Shown here: positions 17,699 through 27,622 of the stretch, piece after piece
How the letters are laid out: the number at the start of each line of letters is the position of its first letter
Numbering within the stretch: position 1 is the first letter of the stretch
Assembly (NCBI RefSeq): GCF_000590885.1
Contig: NZ_JFHN01000075.1
Location: forward strand, 186,001 to 250,000
DNA: 64,000 nucleotides
Source: Erwinia mallotivora
Lineage (GTDB): Bacteria > Pseudomonadota > Gammaproteobacteria > Enterobacterales > Enterobacteriaceae
Direction: 5' to 3'
The notes under the pieces: generated by a model
The model's input: only the letters and a program-made list of their open reading frames with translations
Databases searched by the model: none
Told to the model about the DNA's origin: nothing
Position numbers and translations under genes: made by a program

Positions 17699-18832
17699 AT
17701 GAGCAACGCCTCGAAAGTTTATTTATTGCTGGCCGCCTCAGCGCTGGGTGCCGCACTTTTCCATTTCTGGCCGCAGGCACCTGCCGCCGCCGCCCCGGCC
17801 TCAGCGCCTCCGCCGACGCGGGTCAGTCTGGTCACCGCGCAGGTTAAACCTTTGCCGCTCAGGCTTATCACTCAGGGACATGTCGTTTCGCTTAATCAGG
17901 TGGATGTGCAGGCGCAACTCACCGGTACGGTGAAATCCGTTGCCTTCAACGAGGGGGATTTTGTCAGGCAGGGGCAGCTGCTGTTTACGCTGGAAGACAG
18001 CAGCCAGCAGGCAACGCTACGCCATGCGATCGCCGCGCAGGGAGAAGCAAAAGCGCTACTGAACAAAGCCCAACGTGATGTGGATCGCAGTCGGGCGTTG
18101 CGGGCAAAGAACTATCTCTCCGCTTCAGACTGGGACATATTGCAAAGCACGCTCCAGCAGTACAGCGCGCAATACACGGCAGCGCAGGAGGACGTGCGAA
18201 GTGCGCAGGTGCAGCTGGGATACACCCGTATCAGCGCGACGGTCAGTGGTAAAACCGGTGCGCTGAACGTCCATTCCGGTAGCCTGGTGCAGCCGGGCAG
18301 CACGCTGCCGTTGGTTGCGGTCAACCAGTTCGATCCCATAGGCGTTGCTTTTACCCTGCCGGAACAGGATCTTAATAAGGTTCTGGCTGCCCAGGCCAGC
18401 GGCCCGGTGCAGGTATCGGTGAAAAATGCGCAGGGCAAGCCGGTGACCGGCACGCTGGATTTTATCGACAATGGCGTCAGCACCGACAGCGGCACCATCA
18501 ATCTGAAAGCACGTTTTAGCAACGCGCAACACCTGCTATGGCCGGGGGTATTTCAGGTGGTGACCGTGGACGCAGGCATCACGCCGCAGGCCGTGGTGCT
18601 ACCGCCTCAGGCCATCCAGAACGGGCCTGATGGTCACTTTGTCTTTGTGGTTAATCAGCAGGGACGCGCCGACACCCTGCCGGTCAGACTGCTGTGTATT
18701 CAGCAGCAGATGGCGGTGGTTGACGCGGTTCCACAGGGGACAAAGGTGGTACTGGAGGGAGCAAATAATTTACGGCCCGGTATGGCGGTTGTCTTGGCTC
18801 AGGACAGACCGGCAGCGGGGCAGCAGCAATGA
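17699..18832 (+). CDS. RND efflux periplasmic adaptor (MdtA-like)
   Basis: A 377-residue membrane-fusion protein that links an inner-membrane RND pump to an outer-membrane channel. An N-terminal hydrophobic segment (about residues 5-25) anchors or exports it. It has the biotinyl-lipoyl-like half motifs (VDVQAQLTGTVKSVAFNEGD and the matching GYTRISATVSGKTGAL), an alpha-hairpin of about 60 residues between them, and a beta-barrel/MP domain behind. Overall it is MdtA-like. Its stop overlaps the pump start by 4 bases. No outer-membrane factor is encoded nearby, so TolC probably serves. Substrate is unknown; the CusR-type operator hints at metal or redox stress. Confidence 0.88.
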   Translation: MSNASKVYLLLAASALGAALFHFWPQAPAAAAPASAPPPTRVSLVTAQVKPLPLRLITQGHVVSLNQVDVQAQLTGTVKSVAFNEGDFVRQGQLLFTLEDSSQQATLRHAIAAQGEAKALLNKAQRDVDRSRALRAKNYLSASDWDILQSTLQQYSAQYTAAQEDVRSAQVQLGYTRISATVSGKTGALNVHSGSLVQPGSTLPLVAVNQFDPIGVAFTLPEQDLNKVLAAQASGPVQVSVKNAQGKPVTGTLDFIDNGVSTDSGTINLKARFSNAQHLLWPGVFQVVTVDAGITPQAVVLPPQAIQNGPDGHFVFVVNQQGRADTLPVRLLCIQQQMAVVDAVPQGTKVVLEGANNLRPGMAVVLAQDRPAAGQQQ

Positions 18833-21800
18833 AATTATCTGAATGCTGTTTGCAACGACCGGTCGCCGTCATGCTGCTGTGGCTGGCGGTGATCGTTACC
18901 GGTATTGTCTGCTGGATAAACCTGCCGGTTGCCGCGCTGCCGACTTTCGATACGCCAACCATCAAGGTCAACGCCTCGCTCTCGGGGGCCAGCCCACAAA
19001 CCATGGCCTCTTCCGTCGCCACGCCGCTGGAGAAAAATCTTTCCACCCTGCCCGGCCTGTCGATGCTGACCTCCACCAGCCTCCAGGGTGCAACAACTAT
19101 CGTGCTGGAGTTTGATCCCTCGGTAAATATCGATTCGGCCGCGGTGGACGTGCAGTCCGCGCTCTACCAGACGATGAAAAAACTGCCTGCGCAGATGACC
19201 ACGCCGCCGTCATTCAAAAAGGTCAATCCGGCGGATGCGCCAATTGCACAGATTGGTATTGATTCACCTTCAATGACGCTTTCCGATCTCAATCGCTTTT
19301 CAGACGACCTGATATCACCGGCACTCTCGACGCTGAAAGGCGTGGCCGGGGTGGATGTGATCGGGCAGAAACGCTATGCGGTACGCGCAGAGATTGACCC
19401 TGACAAACTGGCGGCCACCAATATGACGCTGGAGGAGGTGCAAACTGCACTGAAGGCGGCCAACGATAATTCTCCCATCGGCGAACTGGATGGCAAACGC
19501 CAGATGTTGATGCTGCAAACGCATGGCGACCTGATGAATGCCGCCGATTTCAGCAAGGTGGTGATTGCCACGCGCAACGGCCAACCGGTAAGGCTGTCGG
19601 ATGTCGCCTCGGTGCAGGACAGCATTGAAAATACGCTAAGCTACAGCTCGGTTAACGGCCACACCGCAATCGTACTCAATGTGAACCGCCAGCCGGGTGC
19701 CAACATTGTCGCCACGCTGGACGCCATTCATCAGTTGCTCCCGCGATTACAGGCACAGATGCCTGCCTCGGTGCATATGCAACTGCTCAATGACCGCTCC
19801 GTCTCCATTCGCAACGCCATTCACGATGTCAATATCACTCTGCTGCTGACTATTGCGCTGGTGGTCATGGTGATCCTGCTGTTCCTGCGCCACGCGCGCG
19901 CCACGGTGATCCCGGCGCTGAGCGTACCCGTTTCGCTGCTGGGGGCCTTTGCGCTGATGTCGCTGTGCGGGCTGAGCCTCGACAACATCTCGCTGATGGG
20001 CCTGACCATTGCTGTCGGTCTGGTGGTGGACGATGCCATCGTGGTGCTGGAAAATATCATGCGCTATCTGGAAGAAGGGTTGCCGCCACGTCAGGCTGCT
20101 CTGCGGGGCGTAAAAGAGGTGGGTTTCACCGTGGTATCCATCTCCCTGTCGCTGGTTGCCGTTTTTATTCCGATCTTTTTTATGCCGGGGACCCTCGGCC
20201 TGCTGTTCCATGAGTTTGCCTGGGTGGTATCGCTGGCTATTCTGGTCTCCGCCGCCGCCTCGCTCACTCTCATTCCTCTGCTGGTGCCGCTGCTTTTCAG
20301 ACATCAGAAGCCAAACCGTCCTGAACCGGCGTGGAGCCGCAGCTTTGAACGTTACTTTGAAGCCACGCGGCAGGGCTATGGCAGAGCGCTGGCATGGGCG
20401 GTCGATCATCGTACGGTTATGCTGTTGACCGCGCTGGCCACGGTACTGCTTACCGGCTGGCTCTACCAGACCGCGCCGAAAGGTTTTTTCCCGCAGGAGG
20501 ATATCGGCCAGGTCACCGCCAATATTGATACGCCGCAGGACATGTCCTGGGAGGGGCGGCTGAAAGTGGCGCAACAGCTGGGAGCCACCCTGCAACAGGA
20601 CCCGGCGGTAAGCGATATCGTCACCAAAGTCGATCATGACACCACCCAGTTAAACCTGACTCTGAAAGATCAAAACCTGCGCCCGCCGCTGGCGCAGGTT
20701 TTGCAAAAAATGCGCGCTGATACTGCCTACCTGCCGGGAATAAAGGTGTTTTACAGCCCGGTGCAGAACCTGAAAGTCGGGGGACGCAGCGCCAAAAGTA
20801 GCTACCAGTACACGCTGCAATCGGTCAACAGCAGTGGGGGCACTTCGCTGAACGACTGGAGTAATAAGCTGATGGCGGAAATGCAAAAAAGCGGCGTGTT
20901 TGTCGGGCTTAACAGCGATGCGCAACTGAACGGTTTGCAGGCCGATCTGGTGATTGACCGCAATAAAGCCTCGCTGATGGGGGTGGATATCGCGCAAATC
21001 AGAAACAACCTCTATGCGGCCTTCGGTACATTACAGGTTTCAACCATCTATGCCCCCGAAGACAGCTATCAGGTGATCATGGAAGTGCAAAGCCCGTTTC
21101 GACAAAACGAGAGCGACCTGTCGAAGATTTACGTGCGCTCGTCGGCCAGTACGCTGCTGCCCGTCACCACCTTCACCCACATCAGCCGCTCTCAGGGGGT
21201 CACGGCGGTCAATCATCAGGGACAGTTACCGGCGATCACGCTGTCGTTTGACCTGGCACCGGGAAAATCCCTTTCTGATGCCACCCAGGCAATCAGCAAC
21301 GCGCAGCAAAACATTCAGCTACCCGCTTCGGTGTTTGGCACATATGCAGGTCAGGCGGCGCTGTATCAGCAGTCGCAAAGCAGCCAGATCTGGCTGATCG
21401 TACTGGCGCTGGCGGTAATCTACGTTATTCTTGGCGTGCTCTATGAAAGCTGGATCCATCCGGTGACCATTTTACTGGGACTGCCCTCTGCCGCCGTGGG
21501 CGCGCTGCTGGCGCTGAGGTTGCTGGGACTTGATCTGACATTTATCGCCATGATCGGCATCCTGCTGTTGACTGGCATCGTAAAAAAGAATGCCATCATG
21601 ATGATCGACTTCGCCCTTGCCGCCCAACGGGAACAGGGACTGAGCGCGCACGACGCCATTATGCAGGCCAGTCTGCAACGCTTTCGCCCGATTATGATGA
21701 CCACGCTGTGCGCCATCATGGGGGCATTGCCCATCGCATTCGGCTGGGGAGCCGGTGCCGAGCTGCGCCAGCCGATGGGCGTGGCAATTGTCGGTGGACT

Positions 21801-21900
21801 GCTGTTTTCCCAGCTGATCACCCTGTTTATTACCCCGGTGCTTTACCTGCTGTTTGACCGTGCTAATCAGCGGCTGACGGAGGTCTCCCATTCGGTGTAG
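18829..21900 (+). CDS. RND multidrug efflux pump (MdtB/MdtC-like, HAE1 family)
   Basis: A 1023-residue inner-membrane RND transporter that exports substrates using the proton gradient. Twelve membrane segments are arranged in the usual duplicated pattern: one at residues 10-28, a large periplasmic loop, then helix blocks around 335-540 and 855-1015. The proton-relay Asp pair is present in [10 protein letters not shown] (near 400) and the Lys in [10 protein letters not shown] (near 917). The sequence is closest to the MdtB/MdtC type and lacks the Met-rich metal-site features of CusA, so drug or dye export is more likely than copper export. It overlaps the adaptor gene by 4 bases and is followed by a two-component system after 5 bases. 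Confidence 0.9.
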   Translation: MKLSECCLQRPVAVMLLWLAVIVTGIVCWINLPVAALPTFDTPTIKVNASLSGASPQTMASSVATPLEKNLSTLPGLSMLTSTSLQGATTIVLEFDPSVNIDSAAVDVQSALYQTMKKLPAQMTTPPSFKKVNPADAPIAQIGIDSPSMTLSDLNRFSDDLISPALSTLKGVAGVDVIGQKRYAVRAEIDPDKLAATNMTLEEVQTALKAANDNSPIGELDGKRQMLMLQTHGDLMNAADFSKVVIATRNGQPVRLSDVASVQDSIENTLSYSSVNGHTAIVLNVNRQPGANIVATLDAIHQLLPRLQAQMPASVHMQLLNDRSVSIRNAIHDVNITLLLTIALVVMVILLFLRHARATVIPALSVPVSLLGAFALMSLCGLSLDNISLMGLTIAVGLVVDDAIVVLENIMRYLEEGLPPRQAALRGVKEVGFTVVSISLSLVAVFIPIFFMPGTLGLLFHEFAWVVSLAILVSAAASLTLIPLLVPLLFRHQKPNRPEPAWSRSFERYFEATRQGYGRALAWAVDHRTVMLLTALATVLLTGWLYQTAPKGFFPQEDIGQVTANIDTPQDMSWEGRLKVAQQLGATLQQDPAVSDIVTKVDHDTTQLNLTLKDQNLRPPLAQVLQKMRADTAYLPGIKVFYSPVQNLKVGGRSAKSSYQYTLQSVNSSGGTSLNDWSNKLMAEMQKSGVFVGLNSDAQLNGLQADLVIDRNKASLMGVDIAQIRNNLYAAFGTLQVSTIYAPEDSYQVIMEVQSPFRQNESDLSKIYVRSSASTLLPVTTFTHISRSQGVTAVNHQGQLPAITLSFDLAPGKSLSDATQAISNAQQNIQLPASVFGTYAGQAALYQQSQSSQIWLIVLALAVIYVILGVLYESWIHPVTILLGLPSAAVGALLALRLLGLDLTFIAMIGILLLTGIVKKNAIMMIDFALAAQREQGLSAHDAIMQASLQRFRPIMMTTLCAIMGALPIAFGWGAGAELRQPMGVAIVGGLLFSQLITLFITPVLYLLFDRANQRLTEVSHSV

Positions 21901-21905
21901 GAACC

Positions 21906-22373
21906 ATGAGATTACTGTTAGTGGAAGACCGCGTGCGTGGACTGGAGCTGGGCGCAGAAGATTACCTGATTAAGCCCTTCTCATTCAGTGAGCTGCTGGC
22001 GCGGGCGCGGGTGATTTTACGCCGCCAGGCGGCCATCACCCCGGCGGCAGAAGAGTCGATGTTGCAGATTGCCGATCTGACGCTTGATTTTCTGCGTCAT
22101 CGCGTTGCCCGTGCCGGTAACCGCATTGAGCTGACACAGAAAGAGTTTTTGCTGCTGAGTCTGCTGATGCGCCGCACCGGCGAGGTGCTGTCGCGCACGG
22201 TGCTGGCCGAGCAGGTCTGGGACATGAATTTTGACCCGGAAACCAATGTGATTGACGTCGCCATTCGTCGTTTACGTAACAAAATAGACGATGGCTATGC
22301 GCCGAAACTGCTGCATACCATTCGCGGTGCCGGCTATGTGCTGGAAGAGAGAGACGATGCTGATACCCCGTAG
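21906..22373 (+). CDS. OmpR-family response regulator with receiver domain internally deleted (CusR-like)
   Basis: A 155-residue protein, against about 225 for the family. It begins like a normal CusR-type regulator (MRLLLVED) and then jumps directly to [17 protein letters not shown], the alpha4-beta5 region of the receiver. Roughly 70-75 residues are missing in frame, including the phosphoacceptor Asp and the Thr/Ser switch residue. The winged-helix DNA-binding domain (about residues 55-150, with [15 protein letters not shown]) is complete. It could bind its box without phosphorylation or be non-functional. A shared GTGGAA in VED and the expected VEHRV segment suggests a microhomology deletion. 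The kinase gene starts 17 bases before its stop. Confidence 0.85.
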   Translation: MRLLLVEDRVRGLELGAEDYLIKPFSFSELLARARVILRRQAAITPAAEESMLQIADLTLDFLRHRVARAGNRIELTQKEFLLLSLLMRRTGEVLSRTVLAEQVWDMNFDPETNVIDVAIRRLRNKIDDGYAPKLLHTIRGAGYVLEERDDADTP

Positions 22374-23880
22374 CGTGCCGATCACTCTGCGGCTGACGCT
22401 GTTTTTTTCCGTGGCGATGGCGCTGGTGCTGTACAGCGTTTCCGGTCTGCTTTACCACACAATGCGCAGTCAGCTTGGGCAGAAAGATGAAAACGAACTG
22501 CGCAGTACACTGCGTTTTCAGCAGGAAATCGCCACCACCATTAGTGAGCGTCAGGGTCCGCAGGAGCAGTGGCAAAAGGAACTGTTTGAATTTATTGTGC
22601 AGCAGGAACGGCTGTCGCTGCGGATCATCAGCCCGGATGGCCGGGTCTGGTCGCAGTCTAAAAATATGCTTGTGCCGCAGCAGGACTTCCCACCACCCAC
22701 CACGGATTTTCGCTATGACACCTGGCGCTATCATCAGGGTGAAGTCCATGAAAAATATCTGATTACCTCCACCAATTTTATTCTGAAAAACCATCAGCCC
22801 TGGCTGGTGCAGGCCGCGCTGAACGTCTCACGCAATAATGCCATTATTGAAAATTACTGGGCGCAGATGCAGCTCGCCGCCGCGCTGGCAATTGCCTGTT
22901 TTGCCGCGCTGGGCTACTGGCTGGCTCGCCGGGGCCTTTCACCGCTGCGGACCATCAGCCGTGAAATGGAAAACATCCACGCGGACGATCTGCACACCCG
23001 GCTGGCCACACAGCGCTGGCCTTCTGAACTGAGTGCCCTCTCCGCCTCTTTTGACGGCATGATGACCCGACTGGAAGCGTCGTTTACGCAGTTGAACCGC
23101 TTTTCATCTGATATCGCCCATGAATTACGTGGGCCAATCAACAATCTGATCTCCGCAGCCAGCGTGACGCAGAGTAAGGATCGCAGCATCAGGGAGTATC
23201 GCGACACCCTGGCAGCCATCGTGGAGGAAGGTGAACGGCTGTCACGGATGATCTCTTCGATGCTGTTTCTGGCGAGGGCCGATAACAGTAGTGAACCGCT
23301 CAGCCCTGAGCGGCTTAACAGTGCGGACGAATTTGCGCGGCTGATCGGTTATTACGAGATCCTGGCCGAAGATAAGCAGATCACCCTGCGCTGCGAAGGT
23401 GAGGTGATCTTTCACGCCGACCCGCTCCATCTGCAACGCGCGCTGGCTAACCTGCTGTCAAATGCTATCCGACACACTCCGCCCGGCGGCCATATTATGC
23501 TCAGTGCGCGACGTGAAGCAGACACCACCTGTCTGAGCGTAACGGATGATGGTGAAGGGATGGCAGCAGAGCATCTGCCGCACATTCTGGACCGTTTTTA
23601 CCGGGTTGATGCCGCCAGAAGCAATGCCGAAAACACCGGGCTGGGACTGGCTATCGTTAAAACCATTGCCGAGCTGCATGGCGGCAAAGTGGTGGTCAGC
23701 AGCCAGCCGGGCCGGGGTAGCCAGTTCACGCTACGACTGCCGAACCTGCCCCCCACCCTCCCGACAGCCCCGCTGAAGCCGGTTCGGGCGGGCGCTACCT
23801 GTCAGAATTGTCATGCAGATGACCCGGCCGGGTCACTGCCCGTGCGGGATAATCATCAGGTCAAAACAACACACACATGA
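22357..23880 (+). CDS. CusS-like heavy-metal sensor histidine kinase with C-terminal CxxCH tail
   Basis: A 507-residue membrane kinase: first helix at about residues 8-30, a periplasmic domain of roughly 130 residues, second helix near 168-190, HAMP, H-box with the phosphorylated His in [10 protein letters not shown] (near 254), and N, G1, F and G2 boxes ([34 protein letters not shown]). It overlaps the regulator gene by 17 bases. After the catalytic domain it continues for about 45 residues that family members lack, with a CQNCH motif near residue 482. Whether this tail binds metal or is an accidental extension is unknown. Its partner regulator has lost the phosphorylation site. Confidence 0.88.
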   Translation: MLIPRSVPITLRLTLFFSVAMALVLYSVSGLLYHTMRSQLGQKDENELRSTLRFQQEIATTISERQGPQEQWQKELFEFIVQQERLSLRIISPDGRVWSQSKNMLVPQQDFPPPTTDFRYDTWRYHQGEVHEKYLITSTNFILKNHQPWLVQAALNVSRNNAIIENYWAQMQLAAALAIACFAALGYWLARRGLSPLRTISREMENIHADDLHTRLATQRWPSELSALSASFDGMMTRLEASFTQLNRFSSDIAHELRGPINNLISAASVTQSKDRSIREYRDTLAAIVEEGERLSRMISSMLFLARADNSSEPLSPERLNSADEFARLIGYYEILAEDKQITLRCEGEVIFHADPLHLQRALANLLSNAIRHTPPGGHIMLSARREADTTCLSVTDDGEGMAAEHLPHILDRFYRVDAARSNAENTGLGLAIVKTIAELHGGKVVVSSQPGRGSQFTLRLPNLPPTLPTAPLKPVRAGATCQNCHADDPAGSLPVRDNHQVKTTHT

Positions 23881-23890
23881 AAAGGTGACC

Positions 23891-24163
23891 ATGATGAAAC
23901 GTACACTCCTCTCGATTCTGTTCGGCGCTTGTTCTCTGTTTGCTTTAAGCCAGGGAGTCGCCGTGGCTGGCGTGGAAAAAAACGCCAGCGTCTGGCTGCT
24001 GACGCCCGCCAGCTGGCATCCGAATCCCAATAAACTGCACGAGAATTATCCGTGGGACCTGGGAGAAGGGGCACAAAATGAACTGCATCAGCAGCCGCAC
24101 GACAAGGTCAGTAAAGACGGTGACGCCAACAGTCAGGCTAAAGCAGAGTACCATCAATCCTGA
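23891..24163 (+). CDS. Small secreted protein of the RND operon, unknown
   Basis: A 90-residue protein with a clear signal peptide (MKRTLLSILFGACSLFALSQ, predicted cleavage near AVAG at residues 25-28). The mature part is short, polar, rich in His, Asn and Lys, and has no recognised domain. The first of two ATGs follows AAAGGTGACC; it starts 10 bases after the kinase stop, so it is probably the last gene of the efflux operon. A periplasmic His-rich peptide after a metal-type sensor could buffer metal, but that is speculation. Confidence 0.7.
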   Translation: MMKRTLLSILFGACSLFALSQGVAVAGVEKNASVWLLTPASWHPNPNKLHENYPWDLGEGAQNELHQQPHDKVSKDGDANSQAKAEYHQS

Positions 24164-24176
24164 CGTCGCCTGCTGA

Positions 24177-24213
24177 CCGACACCGCCGCTGAACCCACGG
24201 CAGGCGGTGTCGG
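24177..24213. terminator. Perfect 11-bp inverted repeat between convergent operons
   Basis: CCGACACCGCC (24177-24187) and GGCGGTGTCGG (24203-24213) flank a 15-base loop between the RND operon (+) and fetB (-). The stem is strong but has no T-run on either side. Confidence 0.6.
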
Positions 24214-24218
24214 CCTGC

Positions 24219-24986
24219 TTAACGCTGCTGTTTCAGCTGCGCCCGCGCGGTAAAGAAACGCCGCGAGGCCAGATAACCGGCAATAATGGTCGAGAAACTG
24301 GCGGTGCCGAGCAGCATAAAGGTGACCATGATCTGATATTTAATCGCCTTCACCGGATCGATTCCGGCAAAAATCAACCCGGACATCATTCCCGGCAGAC
24401 TGACCAGTCCGACTGTTTTAGCGGCATCCACGGTTGGGATCATCGCCGCACGAATGCTGTCACGCACCAGGGTGCCGGATGCCACCCTCACCGACGCCCC
24501 CAGACTGAGCATTTCCATAATTTTCTGCCGGTTATCAGCAAAGCGCTGATTCAGATTGCTGTAACAGAGCCCCACCGCCACCATCGCATTTCCGGCTATC
24601 ATGCCGGAGACAGGGATCACCTGCATTGGCACAAATTCAATCGCGCCGCTGACCAACAGAATGGTCAGCGTCAGCGTGGTACTGAGGGTGACAGCGACAA
24701 AGGACAGAATAAAAGCATGGTCAATATTACGGCTGCGCTTACGGGCATTAATGGCCGCGTTAACACAGATAAACAGCACCATCAGCACCGTCAGTAACGC
24801 ATTGTTCAAATCAAAAATGGTTTTCAGCACATAGCCAACCACCACCAGCTGGACCACGGCCCGCGCTACGCTCCAGACGATGTCTTTTTCCAGCCCCAGT
24901 TTTTCTTTACCGCTGACCAGCAGTGCCACCACCACCAGCAGCAGCGACAGCAGCAATGAGCTGTCAGTAATATTATGCTGATTCAT
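24219..24986 (-). CDS. fetB: Iron-export ABC transporter permease FetB
   Basis: A 255-residue UPF0014-family permease with about seven membrane segments, close to E. coli FetB (259 residues; shared VPMQVIPVSGMIAGNAMVAVGLCYSNL and KTVGLVSLPGMMSGLIFAGIDPVKAIKYQIMVTF). With FetA it lowers cytoplasmic iron and protects against peroxide stress. The ATG at 24986 overlaps the fetA stop by 14 bases, so the pair is translationally coupled. The longer frame (to 25055) lacks homology upstream. Confidence 0.93.
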   Translation of the reverse strand: MNQHNITDSSLLLSLLLVVVALLVSGKEKLGLEKDIVWSVARAVVQLVVVGYVLKTIFDLNNALLTVLMVLFICVNAAINARKRSRNIDHAFILSFVAVTLSTTLTLTILLVSGAIEFVPMQVIPVSGMIAGNAMVAVGLCYSNLNQRFADNRQKIMEMLSLGASVRVASGTLVRDSIRAAMIPTVDAAKTVGLVSLPGMMSGLIFAGIDPVKAIKYQIMVTFMLLGTASFSTIIAGYLASRRFFTARAQLKQQR

Positions 24987-25641
24987 CAATGTGACTCCCG
25001 CCGGGCTGAGGTAAGGTGAGCAAACGTTTTGCCTGGCGGATTTCCGCCACATCATGACTGATACTGACCGTCGCCACGCCCTGCTCCGCCGCCAGGCTGG
25101 CGATCAGTTGATTAATTCGTTGCCGGTTCTCTTCATCCAGCGCGCTGGTGATTTCATCCAGCAGCAGCACATCAGGTAAAAATTGCAGATTGCGTAATAA
25201 TCCCACCCGCTGTTTTTCGCCGCCGGAAAGCTGCTCTGGTTTTTTTGCCAGAATGGTTTCCGGCAGGTCCATCTGCCGCAGGCCATAGCGAATTCTGGCG
25301 CTGTCCACCGTTTTCTTGCGGATTTGCCACGGCAACGCCAGATTGTCATATACCGTGTCACCAAACAGCACCGGCGTCTGAAAACAGTAAGAAACCCGCT
25401 GACGATAATGCTCCGGCCTGATACTGCCGGACGGCTGGCCTTTAAACAGGATCTGGCCGCCTGAGGGTTCAAGCAGCGAGGCGAGGATTTTCAGCAACGT
25501 GCTTTTTCCACTGCCTGACGGACCGGTCACCAGCAGAGATTCACCGGCATTCAGGGTCAGTGAAACCGGCTGCAACAAGGTTGTACCGTCCTGCATAAAA
25601 TAAATATCCTGCACGTCGAGCAGGGGCGAAACAGGCGACAT
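24973..25641 (-). CDS. fetA: Iron-export ABC transporter ATPase FetA
   Basis: A 222-residue ABC ATPase with Walker A (GPSGSGKST, near residue 40), Q-loop, LSGGEKQR signature and Walker B (VLLLDEIT). It precedes and overlaps fetB, as in E. coli. The complex exports iron and works in peroxide resistance. The pair lies between the RND operon and an iron-type binding protein, a loose metal-handling neighbourhood. No Fur box was recognised upstream. Confidence 0.93.
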   Translation of the reverse strand: MSPVSPLLDVQDIYFMQDGTTLLQPVSLTLNAGESLLVTGPSGSGKSTLLKILASLLEPSGGQILFKGQPSGSIRPEHYRQRVSYCFQTPVLFGDTVYDNLALPWQIRKKTVDSARIRYGLRQMDLPETILAKKPEQLSGGEKQRVGLLRNLQFLPDVLLLDEITSALDEENRQRINQLIASLAAEQGVATVSISHDVAEIRQAKRLLTLPQPGGSHIDESA

Positions 25642-25689
25642 GATTTATCCAGCCAGAAGGAAATATTATTCAGTGGATAATAACGCAAT

Positions 25690-25712
25690 AAGGCGACAAA
25701 CCGTCGCCTTTT
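25690..25712 (-). terminator. Terminator after the binding-protein gene
   Basis: AAGGCGAC (25690-25697) and GTCGCCTT (25703-25710) form an 8-bp stem with a 5-base loop between the binding-protein gene and fetA. A short A/T-rich flank exists on both sides. Confidence 0.65.
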
Positions 25713-25733
25713 AAACAGGAAAATCACTGCCCG

Positions 25734-26846
25734 TTATTTCTGCTGTGCAGAATAACTCAGTATGACCTTATCGTCGGGCAGATGAGTAAATCTGGAAATA
25801 ATCTGGTGAAAATCTGCGGTGGAATTAAGATGGCTGAACTGTGCCGGATAAAGATCCTTCGCCAGAATTTCCATACCAATAATATTATAAGGGTGGTTGT
25901 AAAAATGGTGGTAAACGCCATATACCCTGCCCTCTTTTACCGGCGTAATTTGTTGCAGACCATTACGGGCAACTAGTTTATTAAAGGTCACCGCCACGGC
26001 GTCAGGCGAAGTATTATAACCAAACGGCAGCACGTTTTTATTCGGACGCGCCGAGCCGGACATAATATAAACATCCGGCTTCATGGCGATAATTTTTTCC
26101 AGCGCCACAAAACCTGATGCGCCAGGCAACAGGCTGGAGCCAATGTTTTTACCGCCAACCGCTTCAACCAGCCCACCCCAGCCGTTATGTCCGTGCGTAA
26201 AGCAGCAGTTATCACTGTTGCCCGCAATCGGCTCAATAAATACCGTGGGCTTCTGCTTAACCTGGGCTATCTGTTGTTGCAGCGCATCCCAGTGCTGATG
26301 ATAGAAATCCGTATAGGCTTTAGCCCGTGCCTGCTGATTCAGGATCTCGCCCAGTAAGGTGATGCTGTTGGCGGTGTTTTGCGCCGGGTGCAGTTCATAG
26401 TCAATAAAAACTACCGGAATATTAAGCTTTTGCAGGGTGGTCAGCACGCCGGTTTGTTGCAACGCGGGCTTCGCGCGCAGCTGGGCAATCATCAAATCCG
26501 GCTTTTCGGCAATCACGCTTTCCAGGTTAACCTGCCCCTGGTCATTAAAGCCCATATCGATAATTTTACCGGCGGCGGGCCAGGTTTTCTTTAATACTTC
26601 CCAGGTCTGAGGGTCCTGTTTTTTGGGCAGGTTATTCCATGCCACCAGCCGTTTAAATGGATTTTCCCGATCGAGCAGCGCCAGAGCGAGAATATCCCGC
26701 CCGTCCTGCAGGATAATATGCTGAGGCTCGTGGCTGAGGGTAATCTTCTGATTATCCATATCGGTAATTTCGAGGGGCCAGGTGGTTGCGGCGCAGCTCG
26801 TCGAAACGGCAAGCAGCGCTGACAACAGCCAGTAACGAAGGGTCAT
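25734..26846 (-). CDS. Periplasmic siderophore/iron-type ABC substrate-binding protein (orphan)
   Basis: A 370-residue class III periplasmic binding protein (FecB/FhuD/BtuF type). The signal peptide covers about residues 1-20. Both lobes are recognisable, including the VNLESVIAEKPDLMIAQ stretch typical of lobe 1 and LEKIIAMKPDVYIMSG of lobe 2. A CCFTHGH segment near residue 215 is unusual. A GGAGAAAT site precedes the ATG. No cognate permease or ATPase is adjacent (fetAB is an exporter of a different family), so it must share a transporter encoded elsewhere. Ligand unknown; iron complex is the family expectation. Confidence 0.82.
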   Translation of the reverse strand: MTLRYWLLSALLAVSTSCAATTWPLEITDMDNQKITLSHEPQHIILQDGRDILALALLDRENPFKRLVAWNNLPKKQDPQTWEVLKKTWPAAGKIIDMGFNDQGQVNLESVIAEKPDLMIAQLRAKPALQQTGVLTTLQKLNIPVVFIDYELHPAQNTANSITLLGEILNQQARAKAYTDFYHQHWDALQQQIAQVKQKPTVFIEPIAGNSDNCCFTHGHNGWGGLVEAVGGKNIGSSLLPGASGFVALEKIIAMKPDVYIMSGSARPNKNVLPFGYNTSPDAVAVTFNKLVARNGLQQITPVKEGRVYGVYHHFYNHPYNIIGMEILAKDLYPAQFSHLNSTADFHQIISRFTHLPDDKVILSYSAQQK

Positions 26847-27004
26847 GTTATTTCTCCATAAAAACGAACGCAGGAATCGCGGGCAAATATACCGACAACA
26901 CCAGGCTATTTCATCTTTTTTAGCCGGAGGAGAGTAACATCACCCTGTTGAATAAATTCAACCGGGCCAGACTGAATTAAATGGTAACAAAATGAATTTA
27001 ATGG

Positions 27005-27613
27005 TTACCTGAATATGCCTTTTTTAATCGCCGGTAAAAACAGCCACTGATAAATCGTCATCAGGCAAAGATAAACCCTGTCGGTCAGGCGGGTATTTCG
27101 TCGACAGAGATAAACCGCCATCAGGGCCACCACCGCTGAACCCAGAATATCGAGCGGGAAATGCACCCCCAGATAAATTCGAGCCCAGGCAATTCCCAGG
27201 CTTAAAACCAGTGCTGTGCCGCCCTGTAGCCAGCGGCTGGTTGCCAGCAGGCTGAAGCTGACGGCAAAAGCCACCGACAGATGGTCGCTGGGAAAGGAAG
27301 GATCCGCACTGTGAGCCAGAAAATGGTGTCCGACAGGGACCATAAAAGGCCGTGGATGTTGCCACAGCAGGCCGATTGCCAGATTGAACAGCAGCGCTAT
27401 CGCCACGCTGACTGAGGCATTCAACGCCAGGCGTTTACCCTGCTCAGCGCCAAAAAACCACTGCGCCAGCAGCAGCAGAGGAAAGAGAAAAATCACCCAA
27501 TTGGCAAAGAGATTACCCAGTGCCAGCATGGTCATTCCGGGACTGGCCGGGGCATTAATCAGCGAGAAAAGCAGCAGGTTGGCCTTTTCCCAGGCCGCTT
27601 GTGGTAACAGCAT
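27005..27613 (-). CDS. PAP2-family lipid phosphatase (undecaprenyl-diphosphatase type)
   Basis: A 202-residue inner-membrane phosphatase resembling YbjG/LpxT-type enzymes, which dephosphorylate undecaprenyl diphosphate or move its phosphate to lipid A. The three PAP2 motifs are visible: the RP of LLWQHPRPF, PSDH, and RIYLGVHFPLDI with its catalytic His. Six helices are likely. The ATG at 27613 has AAGGAG 7 bases upstream; a GTG two codons earlier overlaps that site. It starts 10 bases after the kinase gene, so it belongs to the same operon as the two-component system, suggesting co-regulated envelope lipid modification. Confidence 0.87.
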   Translation of the reverse strand: MLLPQAAWEKANLLLFSLINAPASPGMTMLALGNLFANWVIFLFPLLLLAQWFFGAEQGKRLALNASVSVAIALLFNLAIGLLWQHPRPFMVPVGHHFLAHSADPSFPSDHLSVAFAVSFSLLATSRWLQGGTALVLSLGIAWARIYLGVHFPLDILGSAVVALMAVYLCRRNTRLTDRVYLCLMTIYQWLFLPAIKKGIFR

Positions 27614-27622
27614 GGTCACTCC

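Noticed and set aside
20000-21000. Long antisense frames inside the RND pump, arnT, gcd and pqqU genes
   Set aside because: They are shadows of GC-rich coding sequence: low-complexity His/Gln/Arg translations without starts, ribosome sites or family resemblance.
25642-27004. Fur boxes near fetAB and the binding-protein gene
   Set aside because: No stretch close to the GATAAT repeat consensus was found by eye in either upstream region.
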